Source: Phoronis australis
Lineage: Eukaryota; Phoronida; Phoronidae
Length of the DNA stretch: 64,000 nucleotides
Reading direction: 5' to 3'
Assembly: GCA_002633005.1 (NCBI GenBank)
Contig: NMRA01000384.1
Coordinates: forward strand, 298,064-362,063
Below, piece after piece: positions 24,901-39,900 of the stretch; the first letter of the stretch is position 1; each line of letters begins with the position of its first letter. The translations under genes and the position numbers were made by a program. The notes under the pieces were generated by a model. That model was not told the DNA's origin. It searched no databases and worked only from the letters and a program-made list of their open reading frames with translations.

Positions 24901-27900
24901 TGTTGAATGCGCGACGCAGTGCGAGAACGCGGTCCAAGGATAATACTAGTCTGAAGGAGGATAATAGTTTTGTTACATACTCTTCTACTGATACTACTGA
25001 GTCTGTTACAATCCATGCGATCATACACTTATATAGTGACATACATGAATCATAACAGGATATACTGAACAAACATGTTTACTACAATTCCTCATGTTGG
25101 GGTTGTATTACATAATACTTAATTCTCTGAACTACTCCTACTAATGCACTCATCCTAAATGACTCCGATATGAGATCATACTCTAACACTCAAACATAAG
25201 ATAGAATGCACCTATTTCCTTACAATGAACAAAACATCATTTACCCAAGTCTCAAATCTTGATATAAGCTTTTTTCATGTAACACATGGCACGTCAGTTT
25301 GAACTAATATTTTGTCAGTTTGTTTTAAGAATTCTAACTGTCATACCAAGGTAGTCTTCAATATCATCTTGGAAGACATGAAAAAAATGAAATGGAATCG
25401 ACAAACGGCCACTCAGTTACAGAGACCCAGCTGGAAGGTATGTCTTTCAGGGCCAAAGTTACCCATTTCAACCTGTACCCCTTTCATCAGGATGTTATAA
25501 CCAGTTTTAATGCTGAAAACCAGTTTGTGTGTGGTCTTTAGCTATAAGGAATCAATAATCTGAAGGCTACCGTACCGTAATTTGTTTTAGAAGTGCAAAT
25601 TTTACCATGATTTTGACCTGTGACATCCAACACTGGGCAATACTCCATTGAGCATTAAAAACTTGGGGTACAAGAAGGCGAAAGGGGAAATTTAGGAACT
25701 ACTGGTAAGTGCAACAACAGCAGTCGTTTTAAAAATGAATTGGATAAACTTCAAGGAATACTTTTAGTCTTAACTATTCTGCCAAATTTTAACATGCTTT
25801 ATGCCATAGATATTTAGCAACTAAGCAGAACTTTTGATGCAAAAAGAAAAGTAATTGAAGACAACACTCTTATTGCCATACACACGATACAGTCTTGCAA
25901 CATCTGTGCTTCCAGGAACTACTTTCCGCATTTCAAATGTAGTGCATTCTCATATGAAATGAGATTTCTAGGGTCTCAGTTGTTTTGCTCACTTCACTTA
26001 TATGTGAGTGCAGTAGAGAGGGAATAGCATTTCCCACTGAAAATTGGACAATATGACCAGGCATTACTGCAGTTAACTGCAGCAAACTTGAAGGCATTTA
26101 ACACTTTCCATTTAAAAAGGTAATTTCCACTCGTTCCCTTTCTGTGCCTGAAAAGTTGTACAAATTTTCTGCGCCTGGATTTCCATCATTTTGGCTTAAA
26201 AATTGATATGTTCCATTGCATTTCAGCCCTCTGTTGTATCATGCGCAGAAATTTCAGCGCAGAAATTTTTGCGCTACAGTTCTGCGTAGACATTTCTACG
26301 CATGATACAAAATAGGGCTGAAATACAATAATGGAATATATCAATTTTTAAGCCAAAATGATGGACATCCAGGTGCAGAAAAATTCTGCAACATTTCAAG
26401 CACAAAAAGGGATTGAGTGAAAATTCCCTTTAGTTCTTAAAATGGAAAGTGTTAAAAATTTTAGGCTCTCCAAAGAAGTGTCACTTCTAAACTGGCATTA
26501 CTCGTCACAAAATGCAAAACAGCAACTTGTCGCATGATGAGTTTGATGATCGACCAATCATGAATCCGGTTACATTTGGAACAAGCAGAACTTGAAGGAA
26601 ACAGTCCGGATGACCTTACTAGCAGAAAATTGTCTCGTTCCCGTAAAGCCAATGGATCTGGGTGCAAGCAACTGAAAGTTACTGCAAGAGAGAACGATCT
26701 TCAACAGGACTGCATCACGCAGTTTGATGTCAAGAAAATCATTGCTCTGCAGATGTCAGTGAAGGATATGGATGGGGATGAGTCAAATGAATGTAATTTA
26801 TTTTCAAAATTGATAGTAACGTAGAATTTTGAATTATTGTGAACAAGAGTCAGCCACAAATAATTATATAATGTAATCGACAGGACTTTATTTTTTGACT
26901 TTGCCAAATTACACTAAAACTATCTTGTTCTACTTGAGGTAATCCTTTCTCCCACAAGTGGACCGATTCTGTTTACATTACCTGGGAAATTTATTGACCC
27001 AGTCACAGTAGCCCAACATGAATATGATTCATTTTTGGGAGAGACTTCCATGAAAATGAAGACCTTCGGTCATGCTAGAGACAGAGTTAGTTATCCAAAG
27101 CAGTATAAGCCAATTTAGTCAAACCAATTTAACTGAAACACTGCAATTTGTAGTTGTTTGTTAAATTGTGAATTGATGGACTTACTTTATGCCAGTGTTT
27201 TTCTCATGTCATTTGGTGTTTTTATTTCGTTTTCAGATCTAACATTTGCATACAAATCCCCTGAAAACCCTGATTCGAATAGTCATTAAACTTCAATGAC
27301 AGCCACCTTGAATTAATCACCACGACAATGTGTAATAATTTTATACTTTATGCCTTCAACAGTTCCTCATTCTTGGTGAGAATAACATGCCTATGAATTA
27401 TTGTACCAACTGGCAATTAGTTTCATTTAAAGTGTAATTTGCAAGGTCCAAGTATGTTAAATTGCAATAATATCTTCAAGGTATTGCTATTAGGATGTAT
27501 TTTATTCAAATCATCGTATCATAGTATCTTTAGTTATTTTAAAAAAAGCGAAAACAAGAAAATGCGCGAAAAGTTGAGCTTTGACACCATGACATGGTGT
27601 TGGGGAATACAAACCAGATCATATCCCACAATGCAGTTCACTGCTATTATATCACAGTACACGAAGAACCGTTCAACCTTGGCGTGTTTTAGCCATGGTG
27701 CAACGGTGTGTGTGTGCTAACTATGTAACACCACCCAGGTGGAAGGCATGAGCCCATTTAAATTCTAAAAAGACAAGCATCTGGCTGCGTAATGGCAGGT
27801 TTTCGTGTGCTCTGCTCGTCTTTTGATGTCGGAGCCTAAATATGCTCCTACCATTTTGAGGACGGCTACTTTGACGACAAACACATCATGAAGGTTGAAG

Positions 27901-30900
27901 CTGGTCTTATAAAAAGGGAAGTCACCTTGAGAATTTTGATGTCTAATAATTCATGACGCTTTCGAAGTGCCTGAACAATAACAATCTTTTTTCACACTCA
28001 CCGTAGTTCTCAAGTGTTTAAAATTTGTTGTTTAAAATCTAGTTTTGGCATTTGCTTGAAGGTTATAAAAGAAGACGAAAACTTACAATTAGATATCATC
28101 GTGTTTTACTTTAATCATGGACAACTCTGGATTCAAAATGTTTTTTTTTTTACTTTTGAATTGCCGCTGTTGTGCTTTTCAGAGTATGCAAATGAAAGGA
28201 GAACACCTTCCACTTAGTGCGGAACAAAAGAGAAGCTGGAGATCTTGAAATTTGCTTAGAAATTGACGCCCCTCCAATGCCGACTGATGGTGCTCCAGAT
28301 GTGTTCAAGGAGGATGCCGTGGCACAGATAAATTCAGACTTGGTGCTTTGTCAATGGACAGGCAGCACTGGAATTTCTTTCCATCACATATTTAACAGTC
28401 ACTATCAATGTTCTACATCAAATTTTGATAGTGGTACAGATAGCAATGCCAGAGTGTTTATAATACCAGTAGTGGAAATTGTGAAAAGCTTTTGTGTGTG
28501 GTATTTGGCTGTCCCATTTGTATAGATAAACCCAGTGATAGACTATGTTCTTATATTGAAACTAGTGGCAGATTTAGAGGGGGCCATGCCCCCCCCTAAA
28601 AATCTCCCAGATTCCATTTGACTGTTTGGGGGTGCGAATGTATGACGGGCAAAATCCTGGCTAATACCGTGCCCTGGCCCCCCTAACTCAAAATCCTGGA
28701 TCCGCACCTGGAAACATTTCAATGGTTCTTCAATACAATGACTATAAATATTGCGGCATAGCTTTTTTAAGTATATTTGATTTGCACTAAACTGTTGCTG
28801 TCCCATACAGTGGGTCAGTAAAGGAAGACTTTCTTAAGTGGGGGTGAAAAGGTACTTGTTTGGGTCGTCAGTCTTTTCATGCGACAATCTCATCTAAATT
28901 GTACACAGAATAATCACTTGCACAGAATTCGAACATTGTCTTGGGAATTTTTGAGTGAGTGGTATAAGCACTCCCTCCAGATTTCCCAATTCCTACTCAT
29001 GTGCATACTTTTTTGTGTTTTCACACCATGTCATAGACATCTAAAGCTATTACATACTGGAGCTTTTGGGTTGAGATTCAGTGGTTGCTGTGTCGTGTTA
29101 TTTGATTTCTCATTGAATTACAGTAGAACTCACTAAGTTGTATCCAGTGAGACTGAGATATTTCATCAAAGTTAGAGTTATTTGGAGGCGTTACTGCGGA
29201 ATTAATGCTAACCTTTCTAAAGTTCCCACTGAAGTGCTACCAATTTAGAGAGTTCTACTGTATAAGAAGAGGGCAGAAGATTCAGTCTCGACTTCAGACT
29301 ATGGCCCAGATTCAAAACTTTTAATTTTTTATNACACAAACTGGGCTCCAATGAGACAAATTCCTTTGTTTACCTAGGTAAACCATAAGTTCAACTGATG
29401 TTGAGTTTAGAGGTTTATAATGTGGCCCTAGTTAAATTACACTTGTCATGATCATGTTATCATAACTAACCAGATTGATGAGCATCAATAAATGCTGCTC
29501 GCTGTGTTAATTATTTACCATTCTGAAACCACAGAAGTCTATTCATGGAATGCCTACTTCAATTTCATGCCGCTGAGGTTGCACTGCGATTGCATTCGTT
29601 CATTACGATGTTTGATCTTTCTATGGAATTTGTCACTACAACTTTTTGCAACTCGTTTGAATTACACATTTTTATAACAGAATACATAGGTCATGTGGAG
29701 GAGTTGGCATTCCAGGGCACAGACAACTGTTGATATCTATAAATGGGTGAAACTTCTAAGAAAATCCTTGGAGCTCAAAGTCTTCCTCATTTCCTGGCGG
29801 AGGGTAGAAAGCTCTGATGCAGGCTACTGCGCATGCTGGAATAACAACACGGACTGTTCGTCCTAAGTGACCGTGTACCCATCTTTGGAACTGTCTGTAG
29901 GCCACATGTCAAATCCTTTTATCCAAGGGTCTGTCATAGTCATCAGGATATTGGCTTTTGTACTACAACCATGAAGTCTCCAAAACACCACGATTGATGT
30001 ATACAGGTTTAAACCCCCATGCTCCACAATACATTTTTTCTTCTGTGTTAGTTGTCACGCTTCATTTCCTCATCAAGTTTTGCAACAACCTTGTCAACCT
30101 CTTGGCAACATACTCTTTCTTCAACAACTGAGATTGTCTGACAGTTGCCCCAGGTGCACCTGCAAGATGTGTCAACAATATTACATTATTTCAGTAAACA
30201 TCAAAATTTCGAATTGAAAAATTTACCAAGAGTGTCTCTACCAAATTGAGGGGTCCGCATACGACTTCAGTTTTCAGGAAAATTGGTTGGAACGTCACAA
30301 CCTATTTATTTTTTGTACAAATTGATCATATATAGTAAAGATATTTACTTTTCATACAAATGAATAGTGCTACACCCAAGGCAGTGGTAGATCATGCCCA
30401 GGGGATATAGTAATGGACATTAGTTGTTTGATTTTTTAGCTGACCCTAAGACAAAAGGTTCATTGATGGAGGGGACTGTTTTGCATGTAGTCGTGAGACC
30501 TGTTCTCCCAATCTGAATCCTATCGGCACCCACATACCATTAATCAAACTAGACAATGACAATGGGACAAACCAACTTAATAAGCAGTGTTGCCACTCAA
30601 AGGGTCGCCCATATTTTAAATATTACAGTATACATTAAAACTTCTTGATATGCTATATGGGCAATCACCAATCCAATGGTATGCTCTCTTTATTCTAAAG
30701 AAACTTTACCAGGCGGTTCCTACCCAAGTCGACTCGTAACCAAGCCATGTACCATATTTCATTTATAAATAATGGCAACATTGGGTCAATGTACATGGAC
30801 ATGAAATGGTTGTTTCCATTTCAAGCATCGCCTTACAAAATAAAACTGTTTTGGAACACATGTGTAGATTGACATAGGTCCGAGTTGACTTGAGTACGAA

Positions 30901-33900
30901 AATGAAATGACTTGTTCTATAACCTATAGAATTATGCCTTAACCCAGCACCAAGGTGACAACGTCTCAATTATAAAATTGCTATTCTTTCATCCTCTTCT
31001 TTACAATTCACAGTCGATTATTCCAAAGTGGTTCTCATTCATTCCCTTGCATACATTTATTCACTCACTAGTAACACCCCGCTCAGTCTCGGAGAGGTAA
31101 CAGACAATTTTCTTCAATGGTCAATTGCATGCCAGTGAAACCCAGGATTCGAACCTGAGTCTCACGAGCTCAAACCACTGAGCCACACTGTCTACAAATA
31201 ATCAGAGACCTAACACTTTTTGAATGATTTGATATAATGCAAAAAATTCCAGTTTTATCACTGAAACTGGTATTTATCCATGGCTGAAACACGATTCACC
31301 AATGGGGATATGGGCGCCTGGGACTGACTGGCAAAGCACCTAATTTTGAATTAAAAAAGACCAAGTTATAATTAGCGGTTGTAGGATACATATTGATAAT
31401 ATTCTTACCAATCACTAACATCTAATCTCAACTCCTGCGCACCTTCAGCCTGTTGACGTTCACAGGACGAACCCGCTGGGAGTGAGTCTTCGGCGACCAG
31501 AGAAAGGGCCGTGAAAGGGATTGAGGGAGAACGGCTCCACTGCAGAAAAGCTGTAAACGCATATTGTTCCTCTGGGATCTGTCACCTCCACCTCCACGTC
31601 TGAAAGGTCGGAATCATCTGAAAAGTCCACCTGTCCGTCCCTGTATCGTTCAAAGTATTCCTCATCTACGCTGCTGTACTCACTTGGACACACATTGCTT
31701 CCTTTGTGTTCCCCAACACCACGTCATAGATGTGTAATGAACGAAAATGGCACCGTTTCTATTCTCCGTTACAACAATGGCGTTACAACACCACGGCACT
31801 AAATATGTAAATAACTTTGTATAGCGGCGTACAATTCAGTTAATGTTAAGAATATAGCAATGATAATTATAAACTAGAATTTAGACCATATTGTTATTCA
31901 GATTGGTTTGGACCTTGCAATTTACTCTTTAAGTTTAACGGCGGCCATTTTGAATTATGAGATACCATCAAACAGCACATTTTAAAAGGAGAAAACCTAT
32001 ATTTCTCAACTGAATTATGCTCTCTGTTATTAGTTTCAGCTCTTTTTAATAAACTATCCCTCTTTCTAATCATGAATCTTTCATTTGCATGGTGGCCATC
32101 GGCAATGCATTTTCATTGAATGGTGGCCATCTTGGAAAATGACTGCAATTACCTAATAAAGTCAACATTTTTTCTAATTAATTGTTGTTTTGCAAAATAA
32201 TAAGCCTAAAATGTAGTATTCCATTGCAGGTTGCTATGGAAGTTTTAAAGACACAAATATCCCTTTTTCTCGGCCATTTTCCTATAACTTTTGTAAGCTC
32301 TAAATTTTCACTTTCCTTGCCTTGAAATGCAATACCTCGGACATGTTTCATATATCAAAATGATAAAAAATACTGCATTTTCCGAAAAAATTTAACAAAT
32401 ACAAAACAACAAATCTTTACTTAAGACTCATGGTGTGGTGCTGGGTCACATTTATAATAAAATTACGCACTCAAAACATTTTGCACTCCATAGTGCAAAT
32501 ACAGTCCCCCTGGCTCTCCAACTAGAAGTGTCATCGTTTTTCTACTTACCTGCTTTGTTAACAAAAGTTCTTGCTGAGCAGCACTGCATGTATCACTAAG
32601 CTCTTTTGTTTCCTGAAAGGGGAGATATATCCTATAATATTCACAACAGGAAAAGCACAATACCTTGACAGTTTCGGCTCCTATCAGCAGCAATCTTGCG
32701 ACGTTATGGCTGCTGATAGGAGGTGAAACAGTCGAGGTATTATGCTTTTCTGGTTGTGAAAATAAGGAACTATCAACTTGTGCTCTATCAACCTTATGAA
32801 ATTATTTATTGAGTAATGATTTTACTCTATTACCTTGGTTTGCTCCGTGTAAATGACACGAGGCAAAGTTTGGTTAAGTTTTCACTATTTATATCACGGT
32901 GATCGGCTTACAAACAGAAAACGACAATTTTGGCAACAATGTTCAGTTTATGCGAAGTACCTGAAGAAATTACCGTAAGTCAGGGTTTACCTGCAAGAAG
33001 GATGCTGTGGTCATGCGAGTAGCAATTTTTGGGTTTTGATTACACTGAAACAATAGCTGGTAACAACGTGGGAAGATACCGACACCCCACTGATACCCAC
33101 TGACAGCCCAACACTTAGGCACGCCCCTGATAAGATTTTTCTGCTGTAAGCAGTCTGTGATGAAAAATTACCCTAGATTTTTGGTATAGTGAAATCTCAC
33201 CAATCACAGAAAAAAAGTAATTGCCAAAATTGCATTTGTTCATTTTTCAAGGTCTTCTCACACTGTTGTGAATCCCCAGTTTTTAAAGTATCTTTTACGA
33301 AAAACATGACAAAATAAAACTTCACTCATCCACTATATTCTAATTAGGCGAGAATTCAAACTACTAATTACCTTTTGCAATCTAGTCTGAATGTTTGCTA
33401 GCTCTTGGTCCTTCAAATCCAGGTTACCCGTCAGATTGACGACATTGGATTTCTGCTCTGAAAGTTGATTTTCTAAAAAATAAAGACAAAGTTATGCACT
33501 CAACGAATGGAGGCGCTGGAATGATGCTGAACTAGTTTCTTAACACCATTCCTGCTAAACGTTTCGTCAATCAATTACTTGACAAATGTTAAAAAAATGT
33601 TGATGTGAGGCAAAAGAATATGGCTCAATTGAAAAAATTGAGATTCAGGCACCGGCTTTTTGAAGCATTTTGGATCAACTATTGATTAGTGAATGTTGCT
33701 TCTAAGCTTTCATTGTCGGTTGCAGCCAAATGAAAAATTGCACAAGCTTAAAAGGTGAAACCGACACTACCTTTTCCAAAAGAGTCCCTGGTTTGACCAA
33801 AAAAGCACAGCTGGTTGTTGTCTCGACCCTGACTCACTATGAAACCTGCGCTCACCAAAAAAAAAAAAAAAAAAAAANACATCAGCAGGGTTTTCCAAGC

Positions 33901-36900
33901 GACAAGTAAAAGAAATGCAGCGTTAATTTTGCTCGTCTCAGATTTACTTTCCTTTTGAAAAGGTGAGAAACAATTAACGCATCACCAACTCTATCTTAAA
34001 AACAGAGACCACAATATACTGCACCTATCGTAGATACATTAACTTTTTAGCCATGTTAAGGACAACAAAAGAAAAGCAGAGCTTCCCAACAAATGCCTGC
34101 ATTTTGTTGAGCAAGAATTTGCTTCCCTTGAGCCAACGCACAGACTCGCAATTGTACACAGTCCATGTTGGTCTATGTGTTAGCTCAAAGGTGTTCACGC
34201 AGTACAGGTGTGTGATCATGATCAGACATGCAGTGTACAAACATTAACCCTACCCAAGTCAGTAAGTTTCCGTTCCAGATGAGAGATGTTCTCTCTTGTA
34301 TACTGCCTCTCATCCAGCTCCCTCTGAAGTATAAACAAGAGCAATGTATAGGGTTGGTACCGTAATCGTTTGGGTTAACGCCCTGGGCGGTTAAATTGGC
34401 GAATCCAAAAAATCGGGGGAGGGCGGTTAACCGAGCAGTGGGCGGTTAAATGGAAAATCCACCTAAAGTAGGGGATGGGCGGTTAACTGAGCATGGGCGT
34501 TAACCCGAACGATTACGGTATGTATCCACCATGTGCATGCAGTGCAGACACAAGGGATCACTATTTTAAATATTCCCACTAAATGCAGCAATACCAGTCA
34601 GCAAGGCTGTCCTCAATAGGAACAAACCTGACACATTTTCACATCATTGTTCAAGCACTTAGGCAGACAGGTGAGTGGATGACACAAAGAGAATGGGTAC
34701 AACAATAATTAACAGATAGGGGGCGCAAACAACAATAATTAAAAGATAGGAGGTGAAACACAGGTCAAATTTCTCTGAAAAGGGCAGGTGCTCTCATCCA
34801 TGAGACAATAAACTTATTTGCCAAACTTCATGAACATACATCAAGAAATTTTGCAGACATCAACGTAAATGCGAAGGAAACCAAAATTACTATTAAGCGA
34901 CTCCAATGTAATTGTTTTTGTCGCATAGTTCATGTCAAATACACCCGCCACAAAAGAAACACAAACATTTCATGAAGATCTGTTTAGGGACTTGATAGAC
35001 ATCGAGCCACAGGCTAAAAACAAAATTGCCACCAGGGGACAATACAGAAGTTGGTCTTCTCCAAAAATCATGTCAGCTATGCTCTACCCAGTAGTAACAC
35101 ATGGGTCATGTGGTATAGACCAAGGACATTACAAAACAATTTAGTCACAGGTCATCACCACTATTTTCAATATGATCATTTCCCCGTTGACTTAATGTTC
35201 AGTAGGGGTGGCTCCAACCCATAAAATACCAATGGCCACCCTGCTTTCTTAAACCTGCACTCATTACTACCTTCATTGAGAGGAGAGCAGTATTCACTTC
35301 CTGTAGTTCGGCCTGCTTGTTAGTCACATCTAATCTCAATGTCTCAAGTTCCACTTTAGCATCTGACAGCATCTGGAATTGTACTGCTGTTATGTTATGT
35401 TATGTTTAATTGTTCTACATTTCATGACTATGTATGAAAATAAAGCTAGACAGAGTTCACAGGATTTGCCAATAAATCTTTTCTTTTTTATAGAAAAACA
35501 TGACACATTCCCGAAACATACTTCCTGGCTTTCACCCTCCATGCATACAATGTAATTACCATAAAGATTCCTGTCCACTTATAGGGACAGGAACTCCCTT
35601 CTCTTTAATGTGATACCTAAACATAAGTTTTCAGATGGCTGTTGTGAATGTAGTTTCCTGTACTCCAGTACATGTACATCTCATTATTTCCTCCAGGTTT
35701 ACCTAATAAAACTGTTTGAGGTGTACGTCTAAGGACAACTCTTCATTTTTGAGTTCATATAAAACACCACTATTTTGTCCCAGAACACTTTCCTCAACTT
35801 GACAAAGCGAAAAAAATTATGCAAGCAATTCTCAGTTTCTTTATAAAAAGTATACAATTTTTTGGGAGAAAGTACAATGCACATCAAAAAAGAGTTTGTT
35901 CTCAAAATTCTGTGCATAATTTTCATTGCCACCATCCAAGTCCAACGTCTGAAGCACAAAAAATTGAACATTACTGTAAAAATTAGCTTTCTATTCTGTT
36001 ACCGACCTACCTTCTAAAACCTAGCACAAGTTCCCATTTTTGTTACGATTTCAATAAACCCCATAGATAAAGACCTGCAAAAGTCCCGTTACGACGTATT
36101 TGTACCTCAGAAAACTAGCTGAATTTAGACACCAGCTGATCATTCTGTTGCACCGTGTTGAAAGCAGACTGGAATTACAACGGTCTCCAAAAGCATGTCA
36201 CTCACCTTGGCTAAACGACCCTCCTCTTTTTCAACTTCTCTTTTCAGCTTGTGGAGGGCCTGTAAATAGGCAGAAGTAACATGGCTCTACTTAAGAGATT
36301 GTGTTTAGTTTTAGGATATATTTCCTTAGTTCAAATTCAATGCCTCGGTTGAAATTCCAAACATTCGACATGCAATTCTAAGATCTCGCTTGACCCAATT
36401 TCACATGCTGATGTGTAACGCGGTCAAAAGTGACAGGAATAAAATATTCTTTCATTCACAAAACGTCGGGCATTTCAGTGTGAATTATTTTTCTTACAGC
36501 ATGACAGTCGTAACCTGATAGCCTGATGGTTGCGAATGATTTAGAAAAAATGGCGGAAAATCTCGTCACTAACAACACGTTACCACTAAATTGGAAAAGG
36601 GCTTTAAATTTGCAGACTGTAAACCATTCATCTGGCCATACAAAATGTGTTAGGCGTGATGCTTCTGTGTGAGGGAAAAATAATTTTTGTGACTTTCAGT
36701 TTGACAACGAGTAAAACAGAATGTCAAAATAAATGGCTTCCTGTTGAATGTGAAACTTTCACACGTTGTGCTTAATACACTGTTCTCCAAAATTCTTAGA
36801 AATCGTTTTTTAAATGTTCCATTTTTGCACGAGAGCTATAAAAATAGGACTTACCAGTATATTTCTATGAAAAAATTATGCTGCATAAAACCAAACGACA

Positions 36901-39900
36901 ATTAAATGAACCGTAAAAGAAATTTTACTTTGACTATTTTTATCGTACAAGACGTCAATATTCATCCTTTCTATTGCTATGAATTTGCATTTCTTTTTAA
37001 TTTGTTAAAATCTCTTTAAAATCCATAGACACATAACTGAATTAATGGCACGTTGGTAGAAAGTCAGAAATCTAACTCTATGGAATTTCTCCTTTCAGAA
37101 AGCATTTTCTAACATTGTAGATACTTGTATATGGCTAATACTCCATTACTTGTCCATAAGGTAATACACGACATTAAATACATTTTCCTCAGTCAATTAC
37201 TTTCACAGGTTTCAGTTTTCAGGCCGTTGCGGCAAAACATATATCAGGTTTCTCTGAACCATGAATAGCTTAGATCAAGTTCAGATCTCATCCTTGGCTC
37301 ATTTTAAAATCTGAACTGACTGCTTTAATAAGAAAATGTAGGTCCTCATCAACTTATATAGTTTCATGTATTACGCTAAATATCAACAAACCAGTAAATT
37401 TTAACTGTCTGTCAAAGTATATAATTATTTTCTGAAGGAAGAAAGTCTTTAGAATTTAATTTTTGCGGACTTCATACCAACCTGTTATTCATTGGATCAC
37501 ATGTTTTTAGTAAATTTAGCAAACAGACAGGTACATCCATTTCGAGAGCAAAACAACAGAAATAAATAACATGGTTCAACCTAATTTTGTTTGATAAAAA
37601 CGTACAAGCCATTGAAATCTCAAAATTGTTAATACAGTTTCCTTATTTATCACTCCCTTTGATGCCACTATCCAGTTTTTTCATAAAACTCACAAATGTC
37701 CTACTTTACGATAGCCCTCATGGAAAAGGGAAAAATTTTAAAAACGACATTCCTAATGGCCCTTTCTGAGACATGATGTTCCTAAATTTGCCCATCTTGG
37801 CCATCTGTCGAGGGTCCCGCATAACATTAGAAAAACAAAAATGTCTTCCTCCATCGAATTCGGCCAGTCACATTTTTAAAGCCCCCAAAAATGCATGCAG
37901 TTTAAGATTTATATACCACGGCTTGTTCAGTGAGGGTTAAGAATCTCTATAAGATTCAGTGCCGTGTAGGAAAATTTAATGCTTCCCATGCTACAAGAAA
38001 CATAATCTTTTTCTATTTTTCCACATGGAAGCAATAATGTATCAGTTGTCAAATTGCTTCATTTCTTCAATAATATGAACTGACTAGTTCACCAAACCTA
38101 ACAGCCACAATTAGTCAAACACATTACTCCAGGTGATAACGAATCCCATACCTAACACCATACGAAATTACAGTTGCTGTTAGTGAATTGATGACACGAG
38201 ATTGACCAATCAGTGACTAGCTCTGTTTTCCCAAGATCCCACACACACCAGCCAGTTATAAGAGCCAGAACTTGGTGGAATCTTTACAGGCAGTCTGGAG
38301 ACAGCACGTTATAAAGATATGGCAATCTAATGCTGAAGAGATGGTTAATGAATGAAGCTCCTGAGAAGAGGTCAGGTGAGTACACTTCGAACAAAAACAA
38401 TCGATAAAATTGAACCCCTTTCATTTTCAGAGGCTTCCAACAGTGTTGTGAAAGCTGAAACCTTCTCAAAACAGTATCCAATGATAGCTAATGGTGTAAT
38501 TTAATTTGAAAAACAAGAAAGCAAGGTTTCATAAGTCTGCCATATATTACTACAGCCCAGTCATAACTTTAAGCTTGATAATGTAGACAAATGTCAAAAT
38601 TTGGTTAATTTTGAAACATCAAACAGTATCTCAGAAATGGCTGATCAGCTGCATAATGAAACTTTCAGATACTGTGAAAATGCTGTCACAAATTATTTTT
38701 AAAACGTTCCACTCTTTTGAACGAGGGGCTATTAATTGGAAATCATGAAAAACTCTTTAAGTTGCATAAAACCAAAATTAAACGATATTTAAGAAAATTG
38801 TAACAGCAATTTTTGACATTCTGGGCTTGGCTATTCAAAACCAATAGGTGGTAATAAAACACTTAATATTGTCTCAGCAATGACCATAAGCTCTGCTGTG
38901 TTTCTTTACACACTTCAGTTGCAACAGTTGTATGACTGAGAGCAGGATTCACAAAGAACTACTTTCACTGATATTGCCTGTCCATTTTAAAACCCCTATT
39001 ATATGTGAATGACACCCGCAATTTAGAAGGGTTTGCAAAATTCTAAGCCACTATGGGGACCAGTTACCCCTCGAAGCCCAAAACGGAGATCTCATCTTGA
39101 AAATTCACATAAAAATATCGATCACATTATTGATGACGTTGTTTTGCTATCTCAATGAAACTTCCCTGTTTGCTAAATTTTACTAAACAGACGTCGCATG
39201 ACCTAATTAATCAACGGCAGATTGATAAAAGTCCAAAATCAAATTCTAGAAGCTCACTACTTTCAAAAATTACTGAGTTAAAATTTATATTTTCTGGATA
39301 TTTTGCTAAATATAGATTTGTTGATTAGGTCGTACACCACCTTAAGGCACAACTGCATTTTCATAGTGGTAAGTTTGATAAATTAGAAGACAATTTTATT
39401 ACCGTAAACATTCGGGTTAACACCCTGGGTGGTTAAATTGGCCCGAACATTCAGGGATGTGTGGTTAACCAGACATGGGCACATAAACATGAAATTTCAA
39501 GAAATCGTGGGTGGGCGGTTAACCGAACATGGGTGCTTATCACGACAGAAAACCACGAAGTGCGGTTAATTTTACCTAGAGATCTGAGTTCCATATAAAA
39601 GAAGCACTTGGAACGCATAGCACTTTTCAAAGAGCTTCATCACGTCGCCAAATGACGGTAAAAATGTCATAACAGTGGATGACCCCAACAAAGGTTGTTG
39701 CCCTCAGATTAGTTATTTGCAATTGAATTTACAAAATTGCTGAGTAATAATCCCGTGCCGTCCTGCAGCCTTATAACTTTGTTAAGGCTGTAGTGCGCAG
39801 ACGACCAGTGACCACACAATGCTCCAATTGGATTGCAACTATTCTCGCACGGTGACAATGCAGAAGTGCGTGCGTGCAAGCTTCACGTGCTGCAGAGGTC

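Larger units (their letters stand above)
29756..31705 (-). pseudogene. Decayed P2X7-like C-terminal-domain gene, two exons
   Basis: Exon 1 (about 31705-31409) encodes an acidic stretch (DFSDDSDLSDVEVEV) and, after a one-base frameshift near 31470, RLDVSD, ending in a GTAAGA donor. Exon 2 (30159-29756) starts after TTGCAG. The junction gives SDWCTWGNC, followed by ERVCC, CIVEH, VYINRGVLETSWL, AYRQFQRWVHGHLGR and VRVVIPACAVACIRAFYP, ending FS and TAG. This is the order of conserved residues of the cytoplasmic Cys-rich (ballast) domain of P2X7 receptors, which in invertebrates also occurs in proteins without the channel part. Exon 2 has two in-frame stops (after ETSWL and after PLDKRI) and frameshifts around CIVEH. 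It lies inside a CNTRL intron on the same strand. No ion-channel portion is seen. Confidence 0.8.
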
